A stretch of 64,000 nucleotides of DNA from Ascidia mentula (Eukaryota > Chordata > Ascidiacea > Phlebobranchia > Ascidiidae): positions 15,872,001-15,936,000 of the forward strand of contig OX387203.1 of the NCBI GenBank assembly GCA_947561715.1, given 5' to 3'. Numbering within the stretch: the stretch's first letter is position 1; every line of letters starts with the position of its first letter. Shown in pieces: positions 12,901-23,935 of the stretch. Position numbers and translations under genes: made by a program. The notes under the pieces were generated by a model. The model was not told the DNA's origin, did no database searches, and saw only the letters and a program-made list of their open reading frames with translations.

Positions 12901-14120
12901 CTTGGTGGGGCAGTCGACCCCTAATCCAGTACTGTATTGTTGTGAAACTCACGGGAGATTGGCAGCATTGGTCGAAGAAAACCTGATGGGGATTTGTGGC
13001 CTGGATATTCTGGGTTCAAAACCAGGTGAGGTCAAAAACCAAACTCACCTTCGATGTGTGGAGAAGATTGAATTTCGTCATTGGTAATTTCGGGACAAGA
13101 ATCGCTAATCGGAAGGTAGGTGGCGTCATGGAGCTCCTTCGAATACTCTGGTGTCGTCACACGAAACCTCAATGTTCGGTTCGTTCCGATCGCCAGAAAC
13201 AAACAAATCCCGAGGTGGTGAAGTTGGCATGCGTTTCCTCCCCCGGCTCCAAGAGTACACAGAAGCTGACGGGCTTCAGAACACTTTTCTGGGTTCTGTG
13301 AGAATCAACAATATTTGTGGATGGAAATGTCCGCACTAGAATAAAACCACGAAACGGATTCGAATCCCCGGCAAGTCACCAGACCTCGTTAACTCGAATC
13401 CACTTAATCTGCAAACTTCAGACTCCGCTACAGAATTTTAAAATGAATTTGTTGAGAGAGTAAAAAAAAACATTTTTTTACGTAAGATCGAAGCGCAGAG
13501 AATGTGGCAATTGTTACGCAACGACGTGTGAATTTCTTCGTTAAATATACAGTTTATTTTAGTGGCTCTAAAATTTACATGCTTCGTGCTGCCCCAATAC
13601 AGTAACGTCCAAGCCCCGTATCTCCCTGTTTATCAATAAATAGGAATTCTACTATCACGCAGTCAGTGCCGACGTCGTTCCTTTGTTCCCAAAATCATAA
13701 AGATAGAAAAAATGATTTTTTTCGAAAAAATAATTGCAAAAAACTCAAAAGAATGATGATGACCCATGTATACATGGTATTAAGATAATGTTTCTTTACC
13801 TGGAGTTTGTGAATTTGTTTCTGCACGATCTCTCTCAGTTGTGCCAACTTGCTTAAACTTTTTCCAAAGCTTGTGTTGGAATCAAGGCTGAAAAAAAACG
13901 CAAATTTAGTTTTTGATATTAAATATTTTTCCATGAGGTATAGCGGGTGTTCCGCAACGGACAAATGCAGTCATAACATTGTAAACGCAGTTTTTAACAT
14001 GTGAACGAAATTAACGTGTTTAAATGAAACTGACCTTTGATAAAATCTTTCGAGAACCAGGACAGCAACAACAGCACTGATACAGCATATTGCAAATTTC
14101 CTTCGTCGTAAGATAGTCAT
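9995..14120 (-). pseudogene. FUT8-like alpha-1,6-fucosyltransferase, copy 1, with premature stop
   Basis: Seven exons with conserved GT-AG sites: 14120-14035, 13887-13800, 13295-13049, 12601-12346, 12015-11839, 11185-11032, 10318-9995. The layout equals that of copies 2 and 3 (443 codons expected). In exon 4 the codon after AAACCT is TAG (12407-12405), where the other three copies read GAG. This cuts the protein after about 200 residues, before the donor-binding HVRRGDK motif and the SH3-like C-terminus. All other exons remain open and splice sites look intact, so the inactivation is young, or is a polymorphism or assembly error. Intron 3 is shorter than in the other copies. A readthrough product or a regulatory transcript cannot be excluded. 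Confidence 0.8.
12690..12850 (+). repeat. hAT-like transposon-end fragment in intron 3 (also in copies 2-4)
   Basis: The sequence GAACCTATGGCTCGCGAG followed by CCAGATGTGGCTC resembles the GGTCGGNAACCT-GGCTCGCGAGCC end common to hAT elements. Equivalent fragments occur in the same intron at about 18937, 26600 and 33396; the last has the best end, AGCGGGGGTCTGGAACC. I could not find a matching opposite end, so this is a fragment older than the duplications. Its reading frames are not gene-like. Confidence 0.4.
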
Positions 14121-14130
14121 TAAGCTTGAG

Positions 14131-14360
14131 CAGTGATTCCCAACCTACCAGCACTTGGAGGTAAAACAATTTCGACGCGTACCACCTAGTTGAATGTTAC
14201 AAAGTAACCTAGGGGATGAAGTAACAAACATTTTAAAATCACTTACCATTTTTCAAATTTGAACTATATCCGTAAATTAGGGAAAGGTGCTCCCGTACCA
14301 CTTGAAATGCCGTCGCGTACCAGGACTAGTGTTACGCGTACCACCGGTTGGGAAACACTG
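14131..14360. mobile_element. hAT-type MITE next to copy 1 start codon
   Basis: A 230-bp element has terminal inverted repeats CAGTGATTCCCAACC and GGTTGGGAAACACTG. An 8-bp target duplication flanks it (AGCTTGAG at 14123-14130, AGCTAGAG at 14361-14368; one mismatch). The TIR sequence and 8-bp duplication are hallmarks of the hAT superfamily. It contains no transposase frame. It lies 10 bp upstream of the minus-strand ATG (14120). Confidence 0.85.
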
Positions 14361-14512
14361 AGCTAGAGGTTACTATAGCAACATTTGCTGTGTACCAATA
14401 CACGGGCGCATGCTGTTCTTATTCCTGAAAATGTATTGTAAATGCACATAAACCTCGGCAGACTAACGACTGCCAACCTTATTATGTGAAATATGTATAC
14501 ATAGCTGTTACA

Positions 14513-14743
14513 CTGCTATTTTTGTTGCCAGGCATACTAATTAATCGGAATTGCTCTTCTCGCACTTAGTTTCTAAAGTGTTTATTTGAAACCAACGTTT
14601 CGTCTGCCATCCGGCGAGACTTATTCAGGGTTGATGCTTCACTGTTGACATAACCTTGAAGAAGTCTCGCCGGATGACAGACGAAACGTTGGTTTCAAAT
14701 AAACACTTTAGAAACTAAGAGCCAGAAGAGCAATTCCTATTAT
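14513..14743 (-). mobile_element. SINE-like element upstream of copy 1
   Basis: A 231-bp insertion is flanked by perfect 12-bp repeats ATAGCTGTTACA (14501-14512, 14744-14755). It holds a large imperfect inverted repeat with arms from about 14547 to 14630 and 14655 to 14737, with GACGAAACGTTGG-type motifs. The terminus TTTTTGTTGCCAGG at the left implies minus orientation. It is the same family as the element at 6567-6744. Copy 4 has the empty site. Confidence 0.75.
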
Positions 14744-16282
14744 ATAGCTGTTACAGTTGGTTAAGTTTCAAAGGAGCGCGTGTATTTTTATTCCGGATTT
14801 CGTTTCTTTCCGGATTTCGATTGAAAGCATCAAAACAAAGGCTGCCACGGCAACAATCTCTCACTTTTTTTTCGCTTTTTGGTAAAAACAAAATTCGCTT
14901 TTAGCAGGAAAACATACTAAGACTGTTCAAATTATTGGTTTTTGCTTTTGCAAAACTGGCGATGAACGTGGCATTTACTTGCAACATAAACTGTGAGCAA
15001 TTAATCTTACAAAATAAAAGTTATTTCTAGAAAAATACCAGCCTACCACGAGCACGGATACGTCATTAATACCGCGATCAGTTAATATATCTCATTTAAT
15101 TTTATTCAAACATTTATCTTCGGCTACGTCTAAGATTGTGGTGGTTCTTCAACAAATGTAACTCGATAGCCTGATCAAGAGGTGAGTGTTTTGAAAACAC
15201 GCTTGGACGACGATCTTTAAAGTGGTGAAGCAGCGCCATTCCATGCCTGCACGAATATGTTCCAAGGTCACATGCCCAACCGATTTTTTCTTGCTTGTGT
15301 TTAGCGTTTTTGTGGTACAAATCCTCATATTACATACACTAGAAGTCATTTTTCAGCCACACGTTTTGACTACATGACCACACATCGCACCTTGTAAAGT
15401 GTTTTGATTTTGAGGCAATAACCTTTATTGGCATATAAAGAATATTTTAAATTACCATTAACGCACAGAATGCATCACAATCGTCACTGAATAAATGCCA
15501 CACACGAAAAAATTCTCCAGTTAAATTGGAACTCAATGTCCTTCACAATTTTTTTAAATTTTCCTTTCAACAATACAAATTATGTGAGCTGCATACAGAT
15601 GGCCACTGTTTCGACCTGGCAGTGATTGTATATAGTTATCACAACGTGGAATTCTTTATTGCCTTGTCGTTTGGCAGTCCATATTAATTTCTTAATTTGT
15701 AGAACATGTGTTATCAACGCTGAAAGTATAGGTAGAGTAGGTCTGTATGTAAACGCTTGATTTACAAAAGCAATGCTGTCAAAATTGAAATGTCAGAGAT
15801 CATGCTTAGTACACAAAAGGCCCACTAAAATCATACGTCGCACACAAGGACAAAGTACATTGTATGACGGTCCGTTAAGTAGATATTACACAAAGTTTGG
15901 CATTCGCAACATACTTCAAACTAAGTTTGCGTTTGGAATTCAAACCTCGGCATCAAGAAGTTCGAGCATTTCGAAAACAGTGACGAATATATTCTGCTGT
16001 ATGTTAGGCTTGCTGGAACCATTTTCGTGCAAAAAACATGAACATATGCTGTATGTTATATCATGTACCACCAGGAGACCCCATGGTAGCACCAAGCTTG
16101 TCCGGTAAAAAATATAAATGGACATTCGTGTTGAAAAGTCCTAACAGGTAAAAAGCAGCTATAAAAAGCGTTGGTTGTACATAACGTAGCAATAACCTAA
16201 GCAGCAACAATACTTAATGATTTTTCTAATGACGTCACAAACATTGCAATAATAGATTCTTGAATATTTGCAGGTAAAAATG

Positions 16283-19200
16283 TTAAATAACTCCGGAAAA
16301 TCCCAAGTATTCGACCGGAATCGCATACTCCCGCACTTTCGACATGGGGTAATTCCCGGTTTTTCTTGTCCTTGAATTGGTGCCGAAACATTTTTCATCG
16401 CAAATTCGCCGGGTTGGATCAATGTAAAGTAAATCGCCTACTCTCAGTTCGATGTCGTCACTTCCGGACGGTGGATCGTGATCTTCCGTCACTTCCTGGT
16501 TTCTTGGAAGTTGGCCGTAGTACATGTAGCCGTCGTCCATCGAATTAGCAGTGACGTCATCATAGTCTCTTTGAGCAATACTGAGAGTGTAGACCAGGCG
16601 TCCAACCTAAAACACAGATCATTTTACTTTTATCGAAATGCGAGTTTTACATAATCAGCGCTTTTTCTACTTGAAAAGAATCTGTTCTTCTGGAAAATTA
16701 AACCTAGATTTTTGTTTACCGCCGTTCCGCCTGTTATTCAACTATTTCATGTTTTATAAGGGAAAGATACTTTTACATATGTGGCGTTAGAAAAAGGTCG
16801 ATTTCGGAAAGAAAATATTGAATGTTGATACTTTCACATAAGTCTACCATATTTCACATCCAAAATTGTGGCCTTTACGATATTGAATGGAAGATATTTC
16901 CATCTTGTCGAATAAGATTTGCTGCCATGTTTGGTGACATTATATATAAAAAAAACAAATAAGTTCACAAATAAGACAAAGCATTGTTACATATTATTTG
17001 GCCGTTGGCATGGTATGGGGTAGCAAGGCTTAAATGTACATCTTAACTTGAATGGCGCAAATCATGAACAACAAACTTTGAGGGATGAATATCAAAGTAA
17101 GTTACGCCGTTGATTATTTTCAATATATTTTCAACTTATCAAAACTCAAAACATGATTTCACAATTGACATAAAGTTCGTGACCACGTGGTTCCTTTCAT
17201 TGCAAATCAAATCAATTATAACGGGAAATGCGAGGTGTCATAACTACATAACTCCAATTCAATACCAGACCATGAGCATAAATCTGTGTAGGCAGTGGTA
17301 GAAGATTAGCGTAGGCAGTGGTAATAGTTTAAAAGCGTTCTCTTACATTTGAGCTAAAGGTGCAAACCAAATGATTGGAATCCGCAAGCAGTTTCATGTC
17401 TATCGTAATGCCGTGAAAACCGTTATAACGAACGCGGTTGCCTTTAACCGTTGCGGCTTGAGTGTGTTCTGCCACAGTCAGGAACTTGTAGTCTGGATAT
17501 CTAGAGAAAGAACATTTGTTGAATTTAACAACCAAAAGCAGTATTTTCTTGCAAATCCTTATTAAAATTTCGTCCTTGTGATTGGCCAGAGGTCAAGTGA
17601 CGTTACAAGTAACTTGCTTGGGTGATGGAAACGTTTCACCCACCAATAATCCAACCACATCCCCGCTTGCAACGGAGCAAGAATGACTTTTCGAAAATGC
17701 GCACAAACTTTCAGGAAACCAGATATTTAAACGCCTTGATTTCACCAAATTGGACAGGGTAGTTGTAGAACAATTGCTGTCACAAAATTCGTGACTTGAA
17801 ACAGCACAGTCTGGTGTTTTTAAATTCATTTGTTTCAAAAAATAGCAAAATACAAGATTACGTGATTTTTGACTGATATCAACTGCAGTAATTAAACAAG
17901 CAGCGATTTGAGTTACAGATACCGAAAGTTTAAACTTGCATTGTTGATTATTATGAAGGTAAAATGTAATGCAAATGGACGAAGCAATGCCTTTGCTTTC
18001 AACCTCAAGATTGCGCCACTTAAAAAGTTTTACTTTAAAATGGAAGAGCTACAATTTCAATAAAACCCTAATATTTGAAATAAAAAGTTTGTCAACCTGA
18101 GTGATCAATTAAAAAATATTTTCTGGGATTTCAGTTTCATACTGACTTGCTTTTTGCCTCCTCCAAAACTTTTGGCGAATCTGTGGCCAAAAACACGCGC
18201 CTTGGCACTTCGCTGTGCATTTCGCTGTAGCGATCAAACCATGTGATCACGTGAGCCATATATTGTTCCAGACCAAATGATTTTGCTTCTTCATTAAGTT
18301 TGTCCCCTCTACGAACGTGAACACTGGAAGGAAATACGTGAGCGTATGAATAGTGAATACAGCCCATATTAAAATATGCAGAAATTACAGTAATGTTGAA
18401 ATAAATGCGATATTTGTAAGTGTTTCACAATTAATAGTCAGCTGCAAGTGCATGTTACAAAATGGAGAATGAGTAAATTTTGTCCCCTTTAAGGTTACGG
18501 TATTATGAACAGTATACGGAAATAAGGACTATGTTTGAAAGATTGCATTTCTGCCTACAAGCAGTTTCAAGCAGGCCACGCCCGAAAAACGAAAAAAATT
18601 AATTGAAATTTTTTTACCCAACGACTGGTTTTGTGAAGTCGATAGCCTTCTTCAATCTCGCAATTTCTTCTACCAGCTCAGGTTTTAACCTCATGATGTA
18701 GGACAGGACTTGACCAATCCACCAGTAATGAGGGAATCGATGAACTTCTTGAACCACATTTTTCAACTCTGTCGGCATCGTGTAGGGGGCGTAGGAGGTA
18801 AAAGGATCAAAAGCACCCCTGATATCAAGTCGAACCACCCTTATTTCGTGAGTGGTTTCATGAGTTCCGTTACCTGAACGGAAACAATGCGGATTTTATT
18901 TTCTTCTATATTTTTCTGTTGTTGCCAACGATTCGTGTCGGGAACCAATGGCTCGCGAGCCAGATATAGCTTTTTAGATGACGACATCTGGCTCACAGAT
19001 AAATATAAGTTGGCATTTCTGAGCACGGTTATCAAGAATAAAAGTTTTTCTGTAATTTTCAATGACGTAACAATCGTGTTAAGAAATGCCAGGCGTTATT
19101 TTGGTCGCTTGAACTTTCATTGTTTACCGGTTATTTCGGTTTTTCTTTGCTTCGCTTGAATGTTTTTAACTTTGATACAATTTCGTTGTATTTCAAAACC

Positions 19201-21642
19201 TCATTGCTTTTCTTACAATTTTGCAAAAATTAGTTTGTTACAAAATGAGGGTAAATTTGTTCTTCAAAAGCTGAAAAAATTTGGTAAACAAGGCACAAGT
19301 CTTAGGATTACTAAGAAATCCAGGCAACTTAATTTGGGTAAAAGAAAAGACGAACGTTTTTTTACATCGAAAGTTAATTTTTTCATACGCTTAAAGTGCA
19401 TGTGACACGGCCATGACAACTTTGCGTAAAACTAAAGGTACATCTACAACAAACATATATCTAAAGTTTCACGGTTCTACGTCAACCAGAAAATGTAGAA
19501 AACTGCACGAAAAGTAACGGCGACCAAAAATCGTAAACCTTTTGCGCTGAGGAGAAAAGGACATCACATAGGCGCTTGCGTCGAAAAAATGCATTGTTTA
19601 GATAGGAGAAGGCGCCTTTTTTTGCAGATATCGAAGAGTTTCAAACATTGGAGAATCCACAGATTACGTAACCGTAAAGGTCAGGACAGGGTTTTGCATC
19701 ACACAAAAATTTGTCATTGTGACGTCACGAATCAAAGGCTTATTTGTCACTAATTAGCGGAAGACCATAGGGTATAGCAGAAACGACATAACTGTGAGTG
19801 GACAAAACGACAATGCTAAACTAACGGTTTGTCTCTGTCGTGTTTTCAAAAGTTCATGTATCACGTTAGCGATCATAAATGCTGTAACAACAAGAACACC
19901 CTGTCCCAGTAACTGTTTTATTATTACACAACTAAATAAGACATAATAGGTCGAACAGCGGCCATCTGTCTTCAGCTTAAATTAACATCGAAATCCGTTT
20001 ATTGCACTTGTTCACTTTTTGTCCCCTGTTTAATGCAATATTATGCTTAAACCAGTTTTACAATGTTTTCCATTCCTACGCATAAGGCTTGCTGCCAGCA
20101 CTCGCGCTCGACCGAAGCGCCTTCTATGACGTCACGCAACAATATCTCGCTTTCGCACGATTTCGTTCGCAGCGGCAAAAGTGCGAATTTGATCAGCTGT
20201 ATCTCAGAAACCAGTTGTCGTATCAAGCTACTTTTTTCGCCAAAAATGTTCTAAAGTTATAAACATCTCTTAGTTTGATTATTAACATGTTTGAATTACA
20301 CGTGTCATATGCACTTTAAGTTCGAAAAATATATCGTCGTTGTTTTTTCGTGTTTTTACGCTTATTCTTGGTGAGCGCAATAATGTAGTTTCAGGCCACT
20401 TGGTGGGGCAGTCGACCCATAATCCAGTACTGTATTGTTGTGAAACTCACGGGAGATTGGCAGCATTGGTCGAAGAAAACCTGATGGGGATTTGTGGCCT
20501 GGATATTCTGGGTTCAAATCCAGGTGAGGTCAAAAACCAAACTCACCTTCGATGTGTGGAGAAGATTGAATTTCGTCATTAGTAATTTCGGGACAAGAAT
20601 CGCTAATCGGAAGGTAGGTGGCGTCATGGAGCTCTTTCGAATACTCTGGTGTCGTCACACGAAACCTCAATGTTCGGTTCGTTCCGATCGCCAGAAACAA
20701 ACAAATCCCGAGGTGGTGAAGTTGGCATGCGTTTCCTCCTCCAGCTCCAAGAGTGCACAGAAGCTGACGAGCCTCAGAACACTTTTCTGGGTTCTGTGAG
20801 AATCAACAATGTTTGTGGATGAAAATATCCGCACTAGAATAAAACCACAAAACGGTTTCGAATCCCTGGCAAGTCACCAGACCACGTTAATTTGAGTCCA
20901 CTTAATCTGCAAACTTCAGACTCCGCCACAGAATTTTAAAATGAATTTGCTGAGAGAGTAAAAAAAAAGGTAAACCAACATTTGTTGACGTAAAGATCGA
21001 AGCGCAAAGAATGTGGCAATTGTTACGCAACGACGTGTGAATTTCTTCGTTAAATATACAGTTTATTTCAGTGGTTCTAAAATTTACATTCGTGCTGCCC
21101 CCCAATACAGTAACGTCCAAGCCCCGTATCTCCCTGTTTATCTATAAATAGGAATTCTACTATCACGCAATCAGTGCCGACGTCGTTCCTTTATCAACTG
21201 AATGTTCCCAAAATCATAAAGATAGAAAAAATGATTTTTTTCGAAAAAATAATTGCAAAAAACTCAAAAGAATGATGATGACCCATGTATACATGGTATT
21301 AAGATAATGTTTCTTTACCTGGAGTTTGTGAATTTGTTTCTGCACGATCTCTCTCAGTTGTGCCAACTTGCTTAAACTTTTTCCAAAGCTTGTGTTGGAA
21401 ACAAGGCTGAAAAAAAAAAACGCAAATTTAGTTTTTGATATTAAATATTTTTCCATGAGGTATAGCGGGTGTTCCGCAACGGACAAATGCAGTCATAACA
21501 TTGTAAACGCAGTTTTTAACATGTGAACGAAATTAACGTGTTTATATGAAACTGACCTTTGATAAAATCTTTCGAGAACCAGGACAGCAACAACAGCACT
21601 GATACAGCATATTGCAAATTTCCTTCGTCGTAAGATAGTCAT
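16283..21642 (-). CDS. FUT8-like alpha-1,6-fucosyltransferase, copy 2
   Basis: Seven exons: 21642-21557, 21406-21319, 20793-20547, 18873-18618, 18323-18147, 17500-17347, 16606-16283. Phases agree, giving 443 aa; human FUT8 is 575, the difference being mainly the stem. Type II Golgi topology: MTILRRRK tail, hydrophobic anchor about 9-24, a short stem with a coiled-coil-like LAQLREIVQKQIHKLQ, then the catalytic region. FUT8-type motifs are CSEARQLLC and CQLHH in exon 3, WWIGQVLSYIMRLKPE in exon 4, the donor-site motif VGVHVRRGDK (225-234), LATDSP (271-276), TIDMKLL and LVCTFSSNV. A C-terminal SH3-like domain (about 337-443) includes TGNYPMSKVRE. GT23 enzymes transfer fucose from GDP-fucose in alpha-1,6 linkage to the innermost N-glycan GlcNAc. 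LATDSP has Ser where vertebrate FUT8 has a second Asp. Intron 3 is enlarged by a TTAA-type insertion. Confidence 0.9.
19395..20315. mobile_element. piggyBac-like nonautonomous element in copy 2 intron 3
   Basis: A 921-bp insertion is bounded by TTAA duplications (19391-19394 and 20316-20319) and imperfect terminal inverted repeats AGTGCATGTGACACG and CGTGTCATATGCACT. Copies 3 and 4 have the empty site with a single TTAA (27058-27061, 33864-33867) in matching flanking sequence. No transposase is encoded. Inside, at about 19945-19985, lies a decayed 3' half of the hammerhead repeat (GGTCGAACAGCGGCCATC). Confidence 0.8.
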
Positions 21643-21652
21643 TGAGCTAGAG

Positions 21653-21882
21653 CAGTGATTCCCAACCTACCAACACTTGGAGGTAAAACAATTTCGACGC
21701 GTACCACCTAGTTGAATGTTACAAAGTAACCTAGGGGATGAAGTAACAAACATTTTAAAATCACTTACCATTTTTCAAATTTGAACTATATCCGTAAATT
21801 AGGGAAAGGTGCTCCCGTACCACCTGAAATGCCGTCGCGTTCCAGGACTAGTGTTACGCGTACCACCGGTTGGGAAACGCTG
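21653..21882. mobile_element. hAT-type MITE next to copy 2 start codon
   Basis: This is orthologous to the element at 14131 and has perfect 8-bp duplications AGCTAGAG at 21645-21652 and 21883-21890. The ends are CAGTGATTCCCAACC and GGTTGGGAAACGCTG. Confidence 0.88.
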
Positions 21883-22034
21883 AGCTAGAGGTTACTATAG
21901 CAACATTTGCTGTGTACCAATACACGGGCGCATGCTGTTCTTATTCCTGAAAATGTATTGTAAATGCACATAAACCTCGGCATACTAACGACTGCCAACC
22001 TTATTATGTGAAATATGTATACATAGCTGTTACA

Positions 22035-22265
22035 CTGCTATTTTTGTTGCCAGGCATACTAATTAATCGGAATTGCTCTTCTCGCACTTAGTTTCTAATG
22101 TGTTTATTTGAAACCAACGTTTCGTCTGCCATCCGGCGAGACTTATTCAGGGTTGATGCTTCACTGTTGACATAACCTTGAAGAAGTCTCGCCGGATGGC
22201 AGACGAAACGTTGGTTTCAAATAAACACTTTAGAAACTAAGAGCCAGAAGAGCAATTCCTATTAT
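22035..22265 (-). mobile_element. SINE-like element upstream of copy 2
   Basis: Same insertion as at 14513-14743. Perfect 12-bp repeats ATAGCTGTTACA lie at 22023-22034 and 22266-22277, with an internal long inverted repeat. Confidence 0.75.
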
Positions 22266-23935
22266 ATAGCTGTTACAGTTGGTTAAGTTTCAAAGGAGCG
22301 CGTGTATTTTTATTCCGGATTTCGTTTCTTTCCGGATTTCGATTGAAAGCATCAAAACAAAGGCTGCCACGGCAACAATCTCTCACTTTTTTTTCGCTTT
22401 TTGGTAAAAACAAAATTCGCTTTTAGCAGGAAAACATACTAAGACTGTTCAAATTGTTGGTTTTTGCTTTTGCAAAACTGCCGATGAACGTGGCATTTAC
22501 TTGCAACATAAACTGTGAGCAATTAATCTTACAAAATAAAAGTTATTTCTAGAAAAATACCAGCCTACCACGAGCACGGATACGTCATTAATACCGCGAT
22601 CAGTTAATATATCTCATTTAATTTTATTCAAACATTTATCTTCGGCTACGTCTAAGTTCGTGGTGGTTCTTCAACAAATGTAACTCGATAGCCTGATCAA
22701 GAGTTGAGTGTTTTGAAAACACGCTTGGACGACGATCTTTAGATTGGTGAAGCAACGTCGTTCTATTACTGCACTACTATGTTCCAAGGTCACATGTCCA
22801 ACCGATTTTTTCTGGCTTGTGTTTAGCGTTTTTGTGGTTCAAATCCTCACAATACATACAAGAAGTCATTTTTCAGCCACACGTTTTGACTACATGACCA
22901 CAAATCGCACCTTGTAAAGTGATTTGAATTTGAGGCAATCTTATAAGCAATGAATATAACCTTTATTGGCATTTAAACAATATTTTAAGTTACCATTGAC
23001 GCACAGAATGCATCACATTTGTCACTGAATAAATGCCACACACGAAAAATTTCTCCAGTTAAATTGGAACTCAATGTCCTTCACAATTTTTAAATCAAAA
23101 CAGTAGCCGTCTGTCTGCAGTTCACATAGTTCTGTGTAATGTTTGTATAAACCAGTGCTCCACTGGATGATTTCTACTCAGTATAATAATATAATAATAA
23201 TTTCTACATAGAATAACAATAATTTCTCAGAATAATAACAAACATGTTAAAATTCTTCGTCACAATTTCATCTAAAATGTAGGTGTAAACGAAAAAAAAG
23301 TTTTGATTAATTTCTAGAACTCATGTAATCAACGCTGAAAGTATAGGTAGAGTAGGTCTGTATGTAAACGCTTGATTTACAAAAGCAATACTGTCAAAAT
23401 GGAAATGTCAGAGATCATGCTTAGTACACAAAAGGCCCACTAAAATCATACGTCGCACACATGGACAAATTACATTGTATGACGGTCCGTTAAGTAGATA
23501 TTACACAAAGTTTGGCATTCGCAACATAATTCAAACTAAGTTTTTAAAAATGACGCAAAATATCTTTGCTCTTTTTTGGTTTTGCGTTTGGAATTCAAAC
23601 CTCGGCATCAAGAAGTTCGAGCATTTCGAAAACAGTGACGAATATATTCTGCTGTATGTTAGGCTTGCTGGAACCATTTTCGTGCAAAAAACATGAACAT
23701 ATGCTGTATGTTATATCGTGTACCACCAGGAGACCCCATGGTAGCACCAAGCTTGTCCGGTAAAAAATATAAATGGACATTCGTGTTGAAAAGTCCTAAC
23801 AGGTAAAAAGCAGCTACAAAAAGCGTTGGTTGTACATACGTAGCAATAACCTAAGCAGCAACAATACTTGATGATTTTCTAATGAAGTCACAAACATTGC
23901 AATAATGGATTCTTGAATATTTGCAGGTAAAAATG

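Noticed and set aside
12647-13301. Plus-strand frames repeated at about 20.4, 27.1 and 34.0 kb
   Set aside because: They are antisense shadows of fucosyltransferase exon 3 and of the hAT-like fragment; conserved only because the units are duplicated.
15773-16108. Plus-strand frame in each unit (also near 9625, 23475 and 30229)
   Set aside because: Repeated by duplication, but reading frames are broken differently in each unit and no domain is recognisable.
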